From: Spongilla lacustris
Taxonomy: Eukaryota > Porifera > Demospongiae > Spongillida > Spongillidae
Length of the DNA: 64,000 nucleotides
Assembly (NCBI GenBank): GCA_949361645.1
Contig: OX442420.1
Coordinates: 528,064-592,063, forward strand
Direction of reading: 5' to 3'
Position 1 is the stretch's first letter; every line of letters begins with the position of its first letter. The notes beneath the pieces are model-generated. The model had not been told where the DNA came from and did no database searches. It saw nothing but the letters and a program-made list of their open reading frames with translations. The translations under genes and the position numbers were made by a program. This document shows positions 49,335 to 61,608 of this stretch, in pieces.

Positions 49335-49995
49335 TACACACCTGCACACAGGTCACCTATGCACACCTGTACACAGAGGTCACCTATGCACACTTGTACA
49401 CACAGGTCACCTATGCACACTGTACACAGAGGTCACCTATGCACACCTGTACAAAGAGGTCACCTATGCACAACTGTACACAGAGGTCACCTATGCACAA
49501 CTGTACACAGAGGTCACCTATGCACACCTGTACACAGTCACCTATGCACACCTATAGGCCTACACAGAGGTCACATGCACACCTACACAGAGGTCACATG
49601 CACACTTACACAGAGGTCACATGCACACCTACACAGAGGTCACATGCACACCTACACAGGTCACATGCACAACTACACAGAGGTCACATGCACAACTACA
49701 CAGAGGTCACCATTACCATTTACATCTGTACACAGAGGACACATGTACACAGAGGACATCTGTACACAGAGGACACGTACACAGAGGACACAGGTACACA
49801 GAGGACACAGGTACACAGAGGACATCTGTACACAGAGGACATCTGTACACAGAGGACATGTACACAGAGGACACGTACACAGAGGACACAGGTACACAGA
49901 GGACATTTGTACAGGTGTCCTCTGTGTCCTGTACACAAAGAACACATTACACATCTGTACAGAGGACACCTATGCACCTGTACACAGGTCACCTT
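49335..49995. repeat. Mixed tandem repeats based on ACACAGAGGTCAC / ACACAGAGGACA
   Basis: Three blocks: 27-bp units CACCTATGCACACCTGTACACAGAGGT (49340-49555), about 22-bp units CACATGCACACCTACACAGAGGT (49565-49715), and 15-18 bp units GTACACAGAGGACA (49730-49920). Open frames here are artefacts. Confidence 0.9.
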
Positions 49996-50182
49996 TCACA
50001 CCAATGTAACGAAGTAGGAACGAAGCTCAATGTAATTATTTGGTTTTAGGATCATATTTGTACTGTAGTACGACCATAGCCTAATTTGTTGTGAAATTGT
50101 TATTGGAGCATGATATAGCGGGTGTTCCTGATGAAAGCAGTCGTGTTTTGCGAGCAAACCCTGACATCACGACCGTTGAGGC

Positions 50183-50335
50183 CGCAGTTACCAGACCATT
50201 GATGTCGCAGTTACCAGACCATCGAGGCCACAGTTACCAGACCATTGATGTCGCAGTTACCAGACCATCGAGGCCACAGTTACCAGACCATCGAGGCCAC
50301 AGTTACCAGACCATTGATGGCGCAGTTACCCTTTA
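50183..50335. repeat. 24-bp tandem repeat in gag region
   Basis: About six copies of GCAGTTACCAGACCATCGAGG plus CCA, alternating with a TTGATGTC variant. The length is a multiple of 3, so the frame is kept. Confidence 0.85.
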
Positions 50336-50519
50336 AACCGTATCAGTGCAGAAGTTCGCATTATCGGTTGCTGCAGTCACAGACACAGCTAAGTGTCCTG
50401 AAGTACGAGCCTTGCAAGACAGCATCAAGTATCTCGCAGAGCAAATGTCAACCTTGATGGAGAAACCTCAATAACAACCTTTTACTGCTGCCGTTCAGCC
50501 CCCCCACTTCTATTTCAGA

Positions 50520-53500
50520 CAGATTTAACTGCCCTGGACACCTCTCGCGGAACTGCTGACAGCCAAGACATCAGCCAGTGTGCTACAGCTGCAATCAACC
50601 TGGACATGTAGCAAGAGAAGGTCAGCATCAGGGAAATGGACTTGGGGATGACCACTTTAAGGGTTGCAGGTTGTTCCGCTCATGTCTAGAGGGGCCCAAG
50701 AATTTATCACTGCTGTTTCGAGTGAGCATGTACCCATCATCGAAGGAAAGCTGGATGCTAGCAATGTAAAAATTATGGTAAATTCAGGTTCATCCGTTTC
50801 CTTAGTAGACAAGGCGTACCTTCCTTTGGCATGTTTAATTAGGAGAAGACAACAGTCGCTTTGTACAGCAGATGGACACGGGATGAGTATAGTTGGAATA
50901 GTCAGGCTTATTGGGGTCTTATACAACTGAACATGAACACTTGGTAGCCGAATGCTTGTTAATGCCTGTTATTCTGGGAGTGGACTTACATTTCTAAGCA
51001 CTCTGTTACCATGGCTTTTGATCAGAGCCTAGTGTACGTACGAATTGGAAAGGAAGTAATCCATGCAGTTGGTAGGCAGGACAAGGCGAATATGTGCTAT
51101 GCTGTTTCTACCAGGAATGATCCAGAAGAAAATGATGGGGTGGATGAATGTGCTGTACCAAGATTTGGTGAAGTGCCATCATATGACATCCCATCATGCC
51201 CAGCAGAACTGCAGGCCACAGTTGATGAGTACCAGCAACTTTTTTCCACAGTTTCTGGTTTCACAGATCTAGCTCACCATACCATTCCTACAGCTAGCAA
51301 CCCTCCAGTCTATGTTCCTCCACGTTGCATACCAGCCCAGAACAGAGAGGAAATAGAACGTCAATTGCAGGTGATGCTAGATCGCAACATCATCAGAGTG
51401 AGCAGCAGTCCATGGCTAGCACCTGCAGTGTATGTGCCCATGAAAAGTGGTGAACTTAGAATTTGCATCGACTACAGGGAGCTGAACAAGGGGACGATGA
51501 AAGACGCATACCCACTACCACTACCAGATAAAGTACAGGACAGGCTTGCAGGGGCCAAGATATTCTCAAAGCTGGATCTACAATCAGGCTACTGGCAGCT
51601 TCCAGTGCAAGAAGGTGTTTGAAGTCAGCCTTCTGTCCAGGCCCAGGCATGAGGCTGTATGAATTTTGCAGGATGTCTTTCGGTGTTACTGGTGGACTGA
51701 GTTCTTTTCAGTGGCTGATTGATAAAGTGCTTCATGGCCTTTCCTTTATCACCAGCTACATAGGCGATGTTCTAATTCACTCCAGTTCTGTGGAACTTAC
51801 CAATCTCATCTACGACATGTGTTCAATTGCTTATCAAAGGCAAGGCCTGACATTAAGGGATTCAAAGTGTAAGCTTGGACTTGACAAGGTGCAATACTTG
51901 GGTCATGTCTTCTCCAAAGATGACATGGTTCCAGATACAGACAAGATCGCTGTGGTGCAGAACTGGCCAACACCAACAGATGTCACAGAGGTACGGCAGT
52001 TCCTGGGGCTAGCATCATACTATCGGCAATATGTGAAGAACTTTGCAGATATTGCAGCTCCTATTCATCATCTCACACAGAAAGCAGTAGAATTCAATTG
52101 GGAGAACTGTCAGCGCTCATTTCAGGTGTTGAAAGATGCATTGACTCAAGTACCTGTCTTACGCTATCCCTGCTTTGAGAAGGGATTCAACCTACAGACA
52201 GATGCCAGTGCAGTAGGGATAGGAGCCGTGCTGGAGCCGGAAGGCCACGTGATTGCTTATGCCAGTTGCAGTCTAACCCCACCTGATAGACAATACAGTA
52301 TCAAAGCAGAAAGCCATTGTAGTGACTGATGATCAATGTGTAGGCTGAATGGTCGTCCCAGTAAGTAATGCCTGAAGTGTTTGACTGCAAAGACAACAGC
52401 CAGGCATTTCTGTTCGATTAAGATGGAGGGCCGGTTGTACAGATGGGCACTTGCTCTTCAAGAGTTTGATTTTGAGGTTCAAATACAGACGAGGATCATC
52501 AAATGCCAATGCAGATGCTCTGTTCTGTGTACTTGTATTACAAGTAGAAGCAAGTGAAATGTGCTCAGCTACACTGATAACCCCAGAACTAACCACACAC
52601 AGGATCCTAGAAGAACAACAGAGGAACGCTGTACTGCAGCAAGTAATCCAACATCTTATGTCATGGAACAGTACATCCAAGCCAAACTGAAAGCAGTTTC
52701 CATTAAAGCGTTACTCTCAGCTACTGAAGCAGTTCAACTGATTGATGGTGTCCTGTGTCGCAGATTTGTTCCAGGTCCATTAGAAGAAATTATCACTTTT
52801 CCAGTGATGCCAACTTCACTTCAGGAAGTGGCCCTCCATAGCTGCCATGACATCTTAAGTGCAGGTCATCAAGGCACTGAAAAGACCCTAGACAGATTGA
52901 AGCGGATGGCCTACTGGGTTGGAATGGCTAAGGCAACAGAGCTATACTGTAACATGTGTCAGCAATAGCAGTACCTATGGCTAGTGTTCCGATAGGTCGA
53001 ACTTGGCAAATGTTAGCTGTTGATGTTTTGGAAGTTCCAATGTCTGGTCACAAAAATCGATATCTGCTGGTACTTCAAGATTATTTCACCAAGTGGGCTG
53101 AAGAAGTACCTTTGCCTGACCAAACAGCTGAAAGGATAATTCGAGCACTGATTGATATCTTCTCTTGCTTTGGCATCCCTGCGATCCTTCACTCTGATCA
53201 AGGAAGGAAATTTGAGAGCACAATATTGAAGAAAACTTGTGCAGGATTTGGCATCGTCAAGTCACGAACTACTTACCATCCACAAGGAGATGGTATGGTG
53301 GAATGTTTTAACAGAATGCTGTTGCAGCTGTTAAGAGCAACGTATGTTCAGCAGCAATCTGATCGGGAAAGTCAGCTTCCACTCCTGCTCTATGTCTATT
53401 GTACAGCCTGTCACACATCAACCCACCTGAGCCCATTTTTACTGCTAATGGGAAGAGACCCTGTGCTAACAATCATGCCATTACTGGCGGGAGATGGGAA

Positions 53501-53600
53501 GAGTCATGATCCACACAGTTATGAACATACCCTGACAGTCAGATTGGCAGAGCTGAGAGACCCTGACAGTCAGATTGGCAGAGCTGAGAGACCCTGACAG
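50520..53600 (+). pseudogene. gypsy Gag/Pol of the element at 50-54.8 kb, disrupted
   Basis: Two zinc knuckles (FNCPGHLSRNC, then after a stop CYSCNQPGHVAR) lie at 50525-50615. A protease-like motif VNSGSSVSLVDKA (Asp to Asn change) is at about 50780. RT at 51420-51600 has RICIDYRELN and FSKLDLQSGYWQL, a frameshift at 51600-51620, then YIGDVLIHSS: the catalytic YIDD has become YIGD. RNase H (QTDASAVGIGAVL) is near 52195, with further breaks at 52330-52450. The integrase zinc region (HSCHDILSAGHQG, CNMCQQ-stop) is at 52835-52968. The core follows with Asp in AVDVLEVP, Asp in HSDQGRKFES, and the third acidic position in GDGMVECFNRML. The protease, RT and frame lesions show it is dead. Confidence 0.8.
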
Positions 53601-54090
53601 TCAGATTGGCAGAGCTGAGAGACCCTGACAGTCAGATTGGCAGAGCTGAGAGACCCTGACAGTCAGATTGGCAGAGCTGAGAGACACTGACAGCCAGATT
53701 GGCAGAGCTGAGAGACCCTGACAGTCAGATTGGCAGAGCTGAGAGACCCTGACAGTCAGATTGGCAGAGCTGAGAGACCCTGACAGTCAGATTGGCAGAG
53801 CTGAGAGACCCTGACAGTCAGATTGGCAGAGCTGAGAGACCCTGACAGTCAGATTGGCAGAGCTGAGAGACCCTGACAGTCAGATTGGCAGAGCTGAGAG
53901 ACCCTGACAGTCAGATTGGCAGAGCTGAGAGACCCTGACAGTCAGATTGGCAGAGCTGAGAGACCCTGACAGTCAGATTGGCAGAGCTGAGAGACCCTGA
54001 CAGTCAGATTGGCAGAGCTGAGAGACCCTGACAGTCAGATTGGCAGAGCTGAGAGACCCTGACAGTCAGATTGGCAGAGCTGAGAGACCT
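53527..54090. repeat. 31-bp minisatellite inside the integrase C-terminal region
   Basis: About 18 nearly identical units GACCCTGACAGTCAGATTGG plus CAGAGCTGAGA. The first partial unit and the sequence after the last one are both parts of the same pol codons, so the array expanded in situ. A 31-bp unit shifts the frame each time. Confidence 0.95.
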
Positions 54091-54521
54091 GGTGGAGTGT
54101 CATATCACACAGGAAGCACAACAGCAGAAAGAGTTCTATGACAGCACAACTAAAAGCAGAACCTTCAATGTTGGAGATGCTGTCTGGATGCACGTACCAA
54201 CTGGATGCGAGATGGGAAGGAGGATGGACGGTGAAGAAGGTGCTGTCCCCAGTTAATGTTGCAGTTGAACACACCACGACAGCAAGGACTCGTGTGGTAC
54301 ATGTTAATAGACTCCAGCAACGTATGGTGAGAGGAGAGGTTGAGGCACATGGTGAAGAACGTGATCAACATGGTGGTGTACTGGTAGCTAACTGGGAAGC
54401 ACCTCACATTGAACACTTCATCCTCCCACCTCAACAAGAACAGCAAGCTGAAGTAGGAAGACGCTACCCACAACGTGTTCGGCACTCAGTTTTGAGATAC
54501 TATGTTTGGGATCAAGCTTAA
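54090..54521 (+). pseudogene. gypsy integrase C-terminal tail
   Basis: After the minisatellite the coding sense resumes (QQQKEFYDSTTKSRTFNVGDAVWMHVP), then changes frame near 54215 and runs to a TAA at 54519-54521. The region before the LTR has the polar tail expected of gypsy integrases. Confidence 0.55.
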
Positions 54522-54538
54522 AAGAATGGTGGGGCGAA

Positions 54539-54798
54539 TGTAATGTCTCGTAAATCTAGTCTGGGGACTTGTAGCTGATGTCTATAATATATATGTGCTT
54601 GACGGAACAACTACTGCTGCACAGCCGGTTTGAAAGACTGATCCATGTCCCGGACCCCTTCGTAATAATAGCCAAACAGACTGTTGGACGGATCCATCCA
54701 GGACATGACTTTGAAAGACTATTTAAACAGTGATTGTGTGCATGTATATTCTTGGCTGAGTCAAGCCAGTTAAGTTCGAGTTGAACTAGAGTATTACA
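54539..54798 (+). repeat. 3' LTR (260 bp) of the element at 50-54.8 kb
   Basis: TGTAATG...ATTACA ends, placed shortly after the end of pol, with a purine-rich stretch (AAAAGAATGGTGGGGCGAA) just upstream as a candidate polypurine tract. No second copy is in the window, so the limits are inferred. Confidence 0.55.
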
Positions 54799-57592
54799 TT
54801 ACCTGTTCATGGCCTCAACTGGTCTACATGCCAATGCCACTTCCTGCCATCTTCCATGTCTACCACCGTGGCAGTCATGAACTGCCTTCTGACGTTGCTG
54901 GTTCTGCTCGACCTTTCTGCCCAAATCTGGATGCATGGCATCCAGTACTGTGCGTGGTTTTTGCCCGAACAACAGCTTCACGGGACAACACCATGTAGTA
55001 GCATGGGGTGTCAGCCGGTACATCAACAGGAAGCGGGCTAGTCATGTCGCCAAGTCGCCTGTGGACTTCTTCAAAGTCTCTTTGAACGTTTGCACACATC
55101 GCTCTGCCAGTCCATTGCTAGTGGGGTGATATGGGGCGCTGGTGGTGTGGCAAATGCAATTAAGTTTTGCAAATGCTTTGAACTCCACACTGGTGAATGC
55201 CGTACCATTGTCTGAGACGATCTGTTCCAGCAAGCCGTGTGTGGCAAAACATTCTGCAGGAATCTGATTAGGCTTGCTGCTGAACATGAAGGTACGACTG
55301 CTACTTCTAGCCATTTGGAGAACGCATCCACGAGGACCACGAACATCTCCCGAAATGGGCCTGCAAAATCAATGTGCAAATGTGCCCAAGGGCAAACTGG
55401 AATTTCCCACGGGTGTAGTGGCGTGAGTGGAGGGTCGACCCTGTTTAATTGACATGGTTCACGTGCTTCTCAAGATCGTCATCTATCCCTGGCACCATGG
55501 TCACACTGTTCCGGGCCAATGCCTTTATACGAATGATACCCGGGTGAGATTTGTGGAAGCTGTCTAACACTGCTCCGTGGCACTTCGCAGGGATCACCAC
55601 TTGATTGCCCCACAACACGCACTCGTCCAGATAGCTCAACTCCATTTTCCGTCCTCAGGAACAGGTGTAGCTCTCGTCGGCTGCCTCCCAGTTTCCATGA
55701 ACAATCATGTTCTTCACCCACGACAGAGTGGGGTCCTTCCTATTCATTGCCTTCATGGTGCTGATGGTAACCATTCTCTAGAACCTCAACCATGAGCACC
55801 TTTTCCTGATCAGGCTCGTTGGCTGCTGGCACTTCGTCCAAAGTCAGATGGACCAGGGCATCCACATTTGCTTGCTGCTTGCCAGCTTTATATTGTATGT
55901 GGTAACGGTACGAGTTAAAGGTTAGTGCCCAATGCTGTACACGGGCTTAAGCCATGACTGGTACAGACTTGGTTTCACTGAACAGATATTCAACGGCTTG
56001 TAGATGGTAAATTCCCGTCCTAAGAGGTACTGGTGGAATCATGTCACCCCATAGATCACTGCTAGCCCTTCTGTTTCCAGCTATGCATATTTCTGTTCGG
56101 CTGGCGTTAGTGTGCGTGATGCACATGAGATGAGACGGTTGGTGCCATCCTCCATTTGGTGAGACAGGACGGCTGCCACTCCATACGGGGGCGTGTCACA
56201 CGCCAGCAGAATTTCCTTCTTCGGGTCGAAATGAACCAGCACTGCAGCAGAGGTCAGTAGCTACTTTGCCTTGTTAAATGCAGTCTCTTGCAGTGAACCC
56301 CACAACCAACGCCTATTCTTCTGTAGAAGATAGTACAGCGGTGCTAGTGTGGTGACTAAGTCAGGTAAAAACTTACTGTAATACGTCAGCATTCCCAGGA
56401 ACGATCTCAGCTGCATAACATTATGTGGAGCAGGAGTTTCTACAATGGCACGCTTTTTCTCATACGTGCCCCAAGTACTCCAATGACGACAACATGAATG
56501 TGCACTTAGGTAGTTTGAGACGGAATCTGGCTTCCTGCAAGCGAGACAACACTGCTTCTAGGACAATCAAGTGCTCTATCTCCGTCTCCCCCAATACCAA
56601 GACATCATCTATGTAGATACAGATATTGGGAATGTCCCTCAGCAGTGACTCCATCGTACATGTACACTGGAGCACGGCACCACACCAAACAGTAGGCTAT
56701 GGTACTTGAACAACCCTAGATGAGTGTTGATGGTGACATACCATTTAGATTCTTTGTCCAACTCTAACTGCTGATACGCGTTTGCCAAATCCAGCTTTGA
56801 GAACACCCCTTCCAATGGATGCCAGCAAATCTTCAACACGGGGTAACAGGCATGACTTGGCACTTGCCACACAGTTAACCATTAACTTGTAGTCCCCACA
56901 TATACGTAAACTGCCGTCTCGCTTGACCAAGGGAACGATTGGAGTAGCCCACTCCGAGAACTGAACTGGCTCGATGACGCTTTCGTTCTATAACCTTTCA
57001 AGCTCGGCTTGCCTGCAGCTCGTATGTACCAGTTATGGCTTGAAATACCCTGGTTTGCAGTCTTTTGCCACGTGGATCTGAACTTTTGCATCTTTCACCA
57101 GCTTGGGTTCGCCTCGAAACAGCTCCATGTGTTTCGCTAAAACACTCTCAAGACTGATCATGGAATGCGTATGGTAGACGGTCAGCTTCTCCACTTTGAC
57201 ACGAAGCTTGTAAAGCGAGCTCCTGCCAAGAAGTGATGACCCATCACCCTGGATAACCAGCATACCCAAAATGGTTACGGTCGCCTGCCCTGTCACACTT
57301 AGCTTTTCCCGCAAGTATGTTCTGTGTGACACATCCGCAGGTTCCAACTTAGGTCTTGACCTCGCCGTCCAGTAGCTGTTGTAAGTAGCCTTACTGGTTA
57401 ACGAAACGGTAGCCCCTGTGTCAATCTCCATTGGTAATTGCACACCATCAACGATAACCACTGCCACTGGGGCTTCCGATTCGTCACTGTAAGGACTTTT
57501 CCTGGCTTGTCTCCTAATGGCTTGTGCCTCAAATGCTTGAGCCCGTATCCCTTGGTGGGCCTATTGCGACAAACCCTCGCTAAGTACCCCAC
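54799..57592 (-). pseudogene. gypsy Gag/Pol, many frameshifts
   Basis: A knuckle-like GYLARVCRN lies near 57570-57592. The protease active site EIDTGATVSLTSKA is at about 57385-57425. RT shows VKRDGSLRICGDYKL (56890-56930) and IYIDDVLVLGETE (56575-56610), so YIDD is intact. The integrase core appears in two overlapping frames: HIDFAGPF with FSKWLEV (55300-55379), then VSDNGTAFTSVEF and YHPTSNGLAERCVQTFK (55080-55235). The C-terminal part follows (RLTPHATTWCCPVKLLFG). At least eight frame changes or stops separate these pieces. Dead copy. Confidence 0.75.
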
Positions 57593-57960
57593 TTTGCCAC
57601 ATGAACGACAGACCCAATCAATGCACCTGCATTTTGCACTGGTCTTGACGAAAAGCAGTTAAGCACTTTCCTTCCTTAATAGCCTTTACCTCTTCAACAG
57701 TGGGTGGTTTAATCTGGTCCTGCCCTTGCGACATCTTGGCGTTTTTCACTGCTATTACCGCTGCGTGCATCTGGCTCTGACCTTGCAATACTTTCGCGTT
57801 CATACTTTCGCGTTCTTCTCTGCTATCTCCACTGCCTGCACTATATCAAAAGCCTTAAAAAATGTCAGCTTTGGCTCTGCCAATAATTTTCACTGCACCA
57901 CGTGTCCTTACCCCACATACTACACGATCCCATGGTAGCCTTGCCAAAAAGCGTGCTATT
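54799..57960 (-). mobile_element. Decayed Ty3/gypsy element, minus strand
   Basis: Minus-strand order: zinc knuckle (about 57590), protease (57430), RT (56930-56460), RNase H (about 56300-55900, degenerate), integrase zinc domain (55720-55445), integrase core (55379-55042), C-terminus (55026-54799). It abuts the LTR of the plus-strand element exactly at 54798/54799, so one probably inserted into the other. No LTRs were recognised. Confidence 0.75.
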
Positions 57961-58800
57961 CCTGTGGGGTTCATGAAAATGTAAAAAGTCAAATAAGTGA
58001 TGATGGTTAGCCATCTTTTTTTTTCTGGACTAGCCTCCTAAATGGATGGCACTAGGCAGGTCTTATCGTCCAAGCAGCCAAGGTGCAAGACTCCTGTAGC
58101 TACATGGATACCATCTTGATATTAATATGTTAGGCATACTGCTTTCTTTTCCTAAAGACACTGCTTCAGGTTCTTCCTTAAGGATCCAACACCTGTTGAT
58201 GCCACCACCACCTCTTTGCCCACATCCATGTGCAGTGCACTTTGAGAGAATTTCACCTATCTCGCTGGGGTTTCCTTGAATACACTAAACCAGTTGAAGC
58301 CTGGTTGTCCACCGAATATTATTAATCTTGTTTCTCGCCAAACTCTCAGTGGTGAATGCATGGCATACTTTTCTGAGCTATTCCAATATGCAGCTTAGTG
58401 TTACAGTGATCACTCCTTACCGTTGACCTCCATGGGGTACATATAGATCATTGAGGTGTCCAGCATGAGGGTATTTGGTAGTTACTGCTATTGCAACTGA
58501 CTCAATTTGCTCACGGCTTTACTTTCACCCCTTTTACATGGATGACATGGCACTGCTGGGTGCCCATTGGAGACCCAACCTTTTGGCAATGTTCATGCAG
58601 AGAAAAAAGTTTCAGCTGCTGTTCTAGTACCGAACACTGATCTTGTGACACCTGTGGCTTTTGATCTCAGTGTTGCATTACTGTTTGTATCATCATTGTA
58701 AAGAGTATCCCACAATGTTAAGCTAGCTAGCAGTGAGATGGCTACAGAGAATCCCCACAGCCAACAGAAGCTACCTCGAACGTACCCTGCCATGGCCAGC
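57961..58800. other. Intergenic sequence
   Basis: No gene recognised. The left part may be older Gag sequence of the adjoining minus-strand element. Confidence 0.3.
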
Positions 58801-59165
58801 TAGTGAATTATCTACAGAGCAGCCTTATTGTAGTCAGCTAGGTCTCTGTACCTAGCTGACTACAGTAGGTATCCCACAGTGGTCAGCTTCCTGCAAAGTA
58901 CCCCAATGCAGTCGGACTCAGTACTCTACTGCAGTCAGCTAGAAAAAGAAACCCAACAGCAGTTGACTAGCTACAGAGTTTCAAACTGTAGTCAGCTTGT
59001 ATAGTTTGCTGCAGACTACCCCACAGCTGTCAGCTAGGTACAGAGCACCTCAAAGCAGTTAGCTATGAACCCGTGTCAGACATGTACATGGTAGTCATCA
59101 ACCAGCTGTAGAGTACCCCACAGCTGTCAGCTAGCTACAGATGAGCTAGCTACAGTATTAACATA
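58795..59165. repeat. Degenerate repeats of GTCAGCTAGCTACAGAGTAC
   Basis: About ten loosely spaced copies of (C/T)CACAG(C/T)-(A/T)GTCAGCTAG-(C/G)TACAGAG, some inverted (GTCTCTGTACCTAGCTGACT near 58840). Confidence 0.7.
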
Positions 59166-59237
59166 CCCAACAGCAGCGAATGGTGGAACATGTTTGGCTG
59201 GCATCTATGGTTGACATACTAGGCCAGTGGATAATAT

Positions 59238-59602
59238 TGTGCCAACCCAGTGGCAGACACCTTACCTGGCAAGGGCTGGTATCACCTCAGCCAAGTGGCT
59301 GGAATTTTATCATTCTGGGTGCTCAAAAGGCGATCCTTCATGACAGTACCCATGTGTTGCGGACGCACCTAGATCCAGATCTACCAGGTAGAAACAAATT
59401 TGTGCAGGCTTCTGTTGTAACTGAAGCCAAAACCAAGTATGCATAAACACTGCCAGAGCAGACTAGGGGCTAGAAAGTATCAGATAAAAGAGTAGGGGTA
59501 AGGCAAAACTGGTTATTTTCATGGCACCAGTAACTGTAAATGCATAAAGAGCTTATGCACGAGGACAAGTATACCATGAGGTGGACCTAGACAGCTGTGT
59601 GT
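59238..59602 (+). repeat. Dispersed repeat copy B
   Basis: The longer partner of 48731-48985, same orientation, with the block order kept. See copy A. Confidence 0.7.
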
Positions 59603-61520
59603 TGTGATCTTTTTATTTGGAAATTGATCTACTCAAAAAGGAATATATACCAGGCACGTTCTACTCACCAACCACTGTACAGCTTCAACTCAGTATTCTC
59701 AATCCAATCCTGATGGGCTGCCCATTTCAAAGCCTGATAGGTCGATGGCTGTATGGCTAGTACGATTATTTTTTCTGCAGCTGACTTTGAAATCTATGCT
59801 GCTTATGTGCCTCATGACAGTGAAGGTGTACTGCACTGTTGTAATGCCCTTCTTGGACATGCAAGCCACAGCTCTACTACAACTTTCTCCAACAGGCTGG
59901 ATCATGGAGAGGAGCTGAGGATTAATGAGCTCTTCATCTGCAGGTTGGAGATATCCACCAAATGATCGGATGTGAGAGTTTCTGGTTGGACAGAGGGGAG
60001 GAGGTAGAATTGTAGCAGACTCTGAAGGAAGTTGCTCTAAGAATGGGGTCTACTTTTCTGGCTACTTGAGCTTTGAGACTGTTTTAATGGCAGGAAATTG
60101 GAGGAGCATAGGACTTCTATCATAAGCCATTCACCAGTTGAGCCTTTTATCTGCAGGTTGGATAAAACGTCTAATGTCTATACCAAGAGATCGGACCAAT
60201 ATGGCCTCCCGGATCTCATGATTAATGGTGTTCCAATATGCCACTTTTTGCCTACAACCTTGCCAATTTCAGCCATCTCTTGCAGTACACCCACATTTGC
60301 ACCCATTGGGGCCACCACTGGGCAGGATATAGAGGAAGGACCTGAATAATGGTTGTTTTATCTTCTCTCTGAACTAGTTTCTGAGGTATTCTTCCACTAT
60401 GGGGGAAATTGCACTTCCCTTGGCCATAAGATGTTGTTATTCTTCTGGCACTTAGTGGCCTTAACAATGTTAATAAACAGGTGAACTTATAGTAGTGGCA
60501 CCATCTACTATGTAACCACTCCAGGGTCAGACCACAAAAACCACATACACCCCTCAAAGTTACATTTTTCTTCTTCATTATGTCACCGCCAAGCTACAAT
60601 GGACTTCAAAGTACTATGTGGATATATTGCTTCCTTGGATACAAGCTACCAACACCCTTTTTTGACATTTGATAAGTCTGTATGGATTTTCACTTTGTTA
60701 AGCTGATGTCACACAAAGAGATGTCACATGTGGTTCAGAAGAGGTGTGCTACAGTTATGCAGTTCTCTAGTGATGTTGGCTCAGTGCTTCACAGCAGCAC
60801 TAGGACACTGCAGAGGTGACAAGAAATGGTGGCAACAAAGTTGAAGGGAGATAGGCACAAAGCCTTTTGTTGCCACATGATTATTGTGTCTAGAAGAGTT
60901 TATTTCAGTTAACCCTTGATGCCTACAAAGGATTACATAAGGCAAAGATCGGACAGTACATGCTAGTGTTCACTAGTAGACAGTGTGCTTGTATCAAGAC
61001 TGCACACATCACTGCGCATACCAGGGTTATGCATGTCTCTAAATCATGCAGCAGTATGATTAATACCAGTGGAATCATTTCCAGGTGAGGAAGAGGCAGT
61101 TGAAACTGTTACTTTTAATCTTCCATTGCAAAACTCGCTTGATGCCTTTATCTTATAAAGTTGGACTGAACTGAACACATACAGGCCCCTACAGTACTCA
61201 ACAGTTCGACACTATACACCACCAAATTAACAGCAGCATCAGCAGCCCCAACATGAAATGGAAGAATCTGCTCATAAATATCAATTGACAGTTGCAGTGT
61301 AACTGGTAAATACCACTGCTGTGAATGTGTGGCATATTAATATAGTGGTTTTCATTTATCCACAGGTGTGCTGGGTGGCAAGCCTATTTTGGTCATGGGT
61401 TTCCAAATGTGTGCCCATTCTGAAAAAAAATTCTGTTGTGAGTGCACAGCTATAGGTGGCTAGTTCATATTTGGTTTAAGGCGTTTCTTCACTAGCAACC
61501 GCAATCCGGATCGATCCGGA
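59603..61520. other. Intergenic sequence left of the Harbinger pair
   Basis: No gene recognised. The last 80 bp hold GATCCGGATCG-type palindromes (about 61508-61525) and GGGTGCGTCCACACTAGC (about 61526). The latter resembles the terminus of PIF/Harbinger elements, but its partner would lie beyond the window. Confidence 0.35.
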
Positions 61521-61608
61521 TTGAGGGTGCGTCCACACTAGCTAATTAGCATTCATCGACCAAACCGAATCGTTATCGATGCAGTTAAGGGTGTACCCAG
61601 GATAAAAA

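Larger units (their letters stand above)
50091..54798 (+). mobile_element. Decayed Ty3/gypsy element with one LTR
   Basis: Gag zinc knuckles, protease, RT, RNase H and integrase occur in this order on the plus strand. A 3' LTR-like sequence runs from TGTAATGTCTCG (54539) to GTATTACA (54798). No matching 5' LTR was found upstream of 50091, so the 5' end is missing. Two minisatellites have grown inside it. Confidence 0.75.

Noticed and set aside
49286..50049. Open frames up to 243 codons rich in Thr, His, Arg, Tyr
   Set aside because: Tandem ACACAGAGG repeats. Three plus-strand frames and the minus strand are all open.
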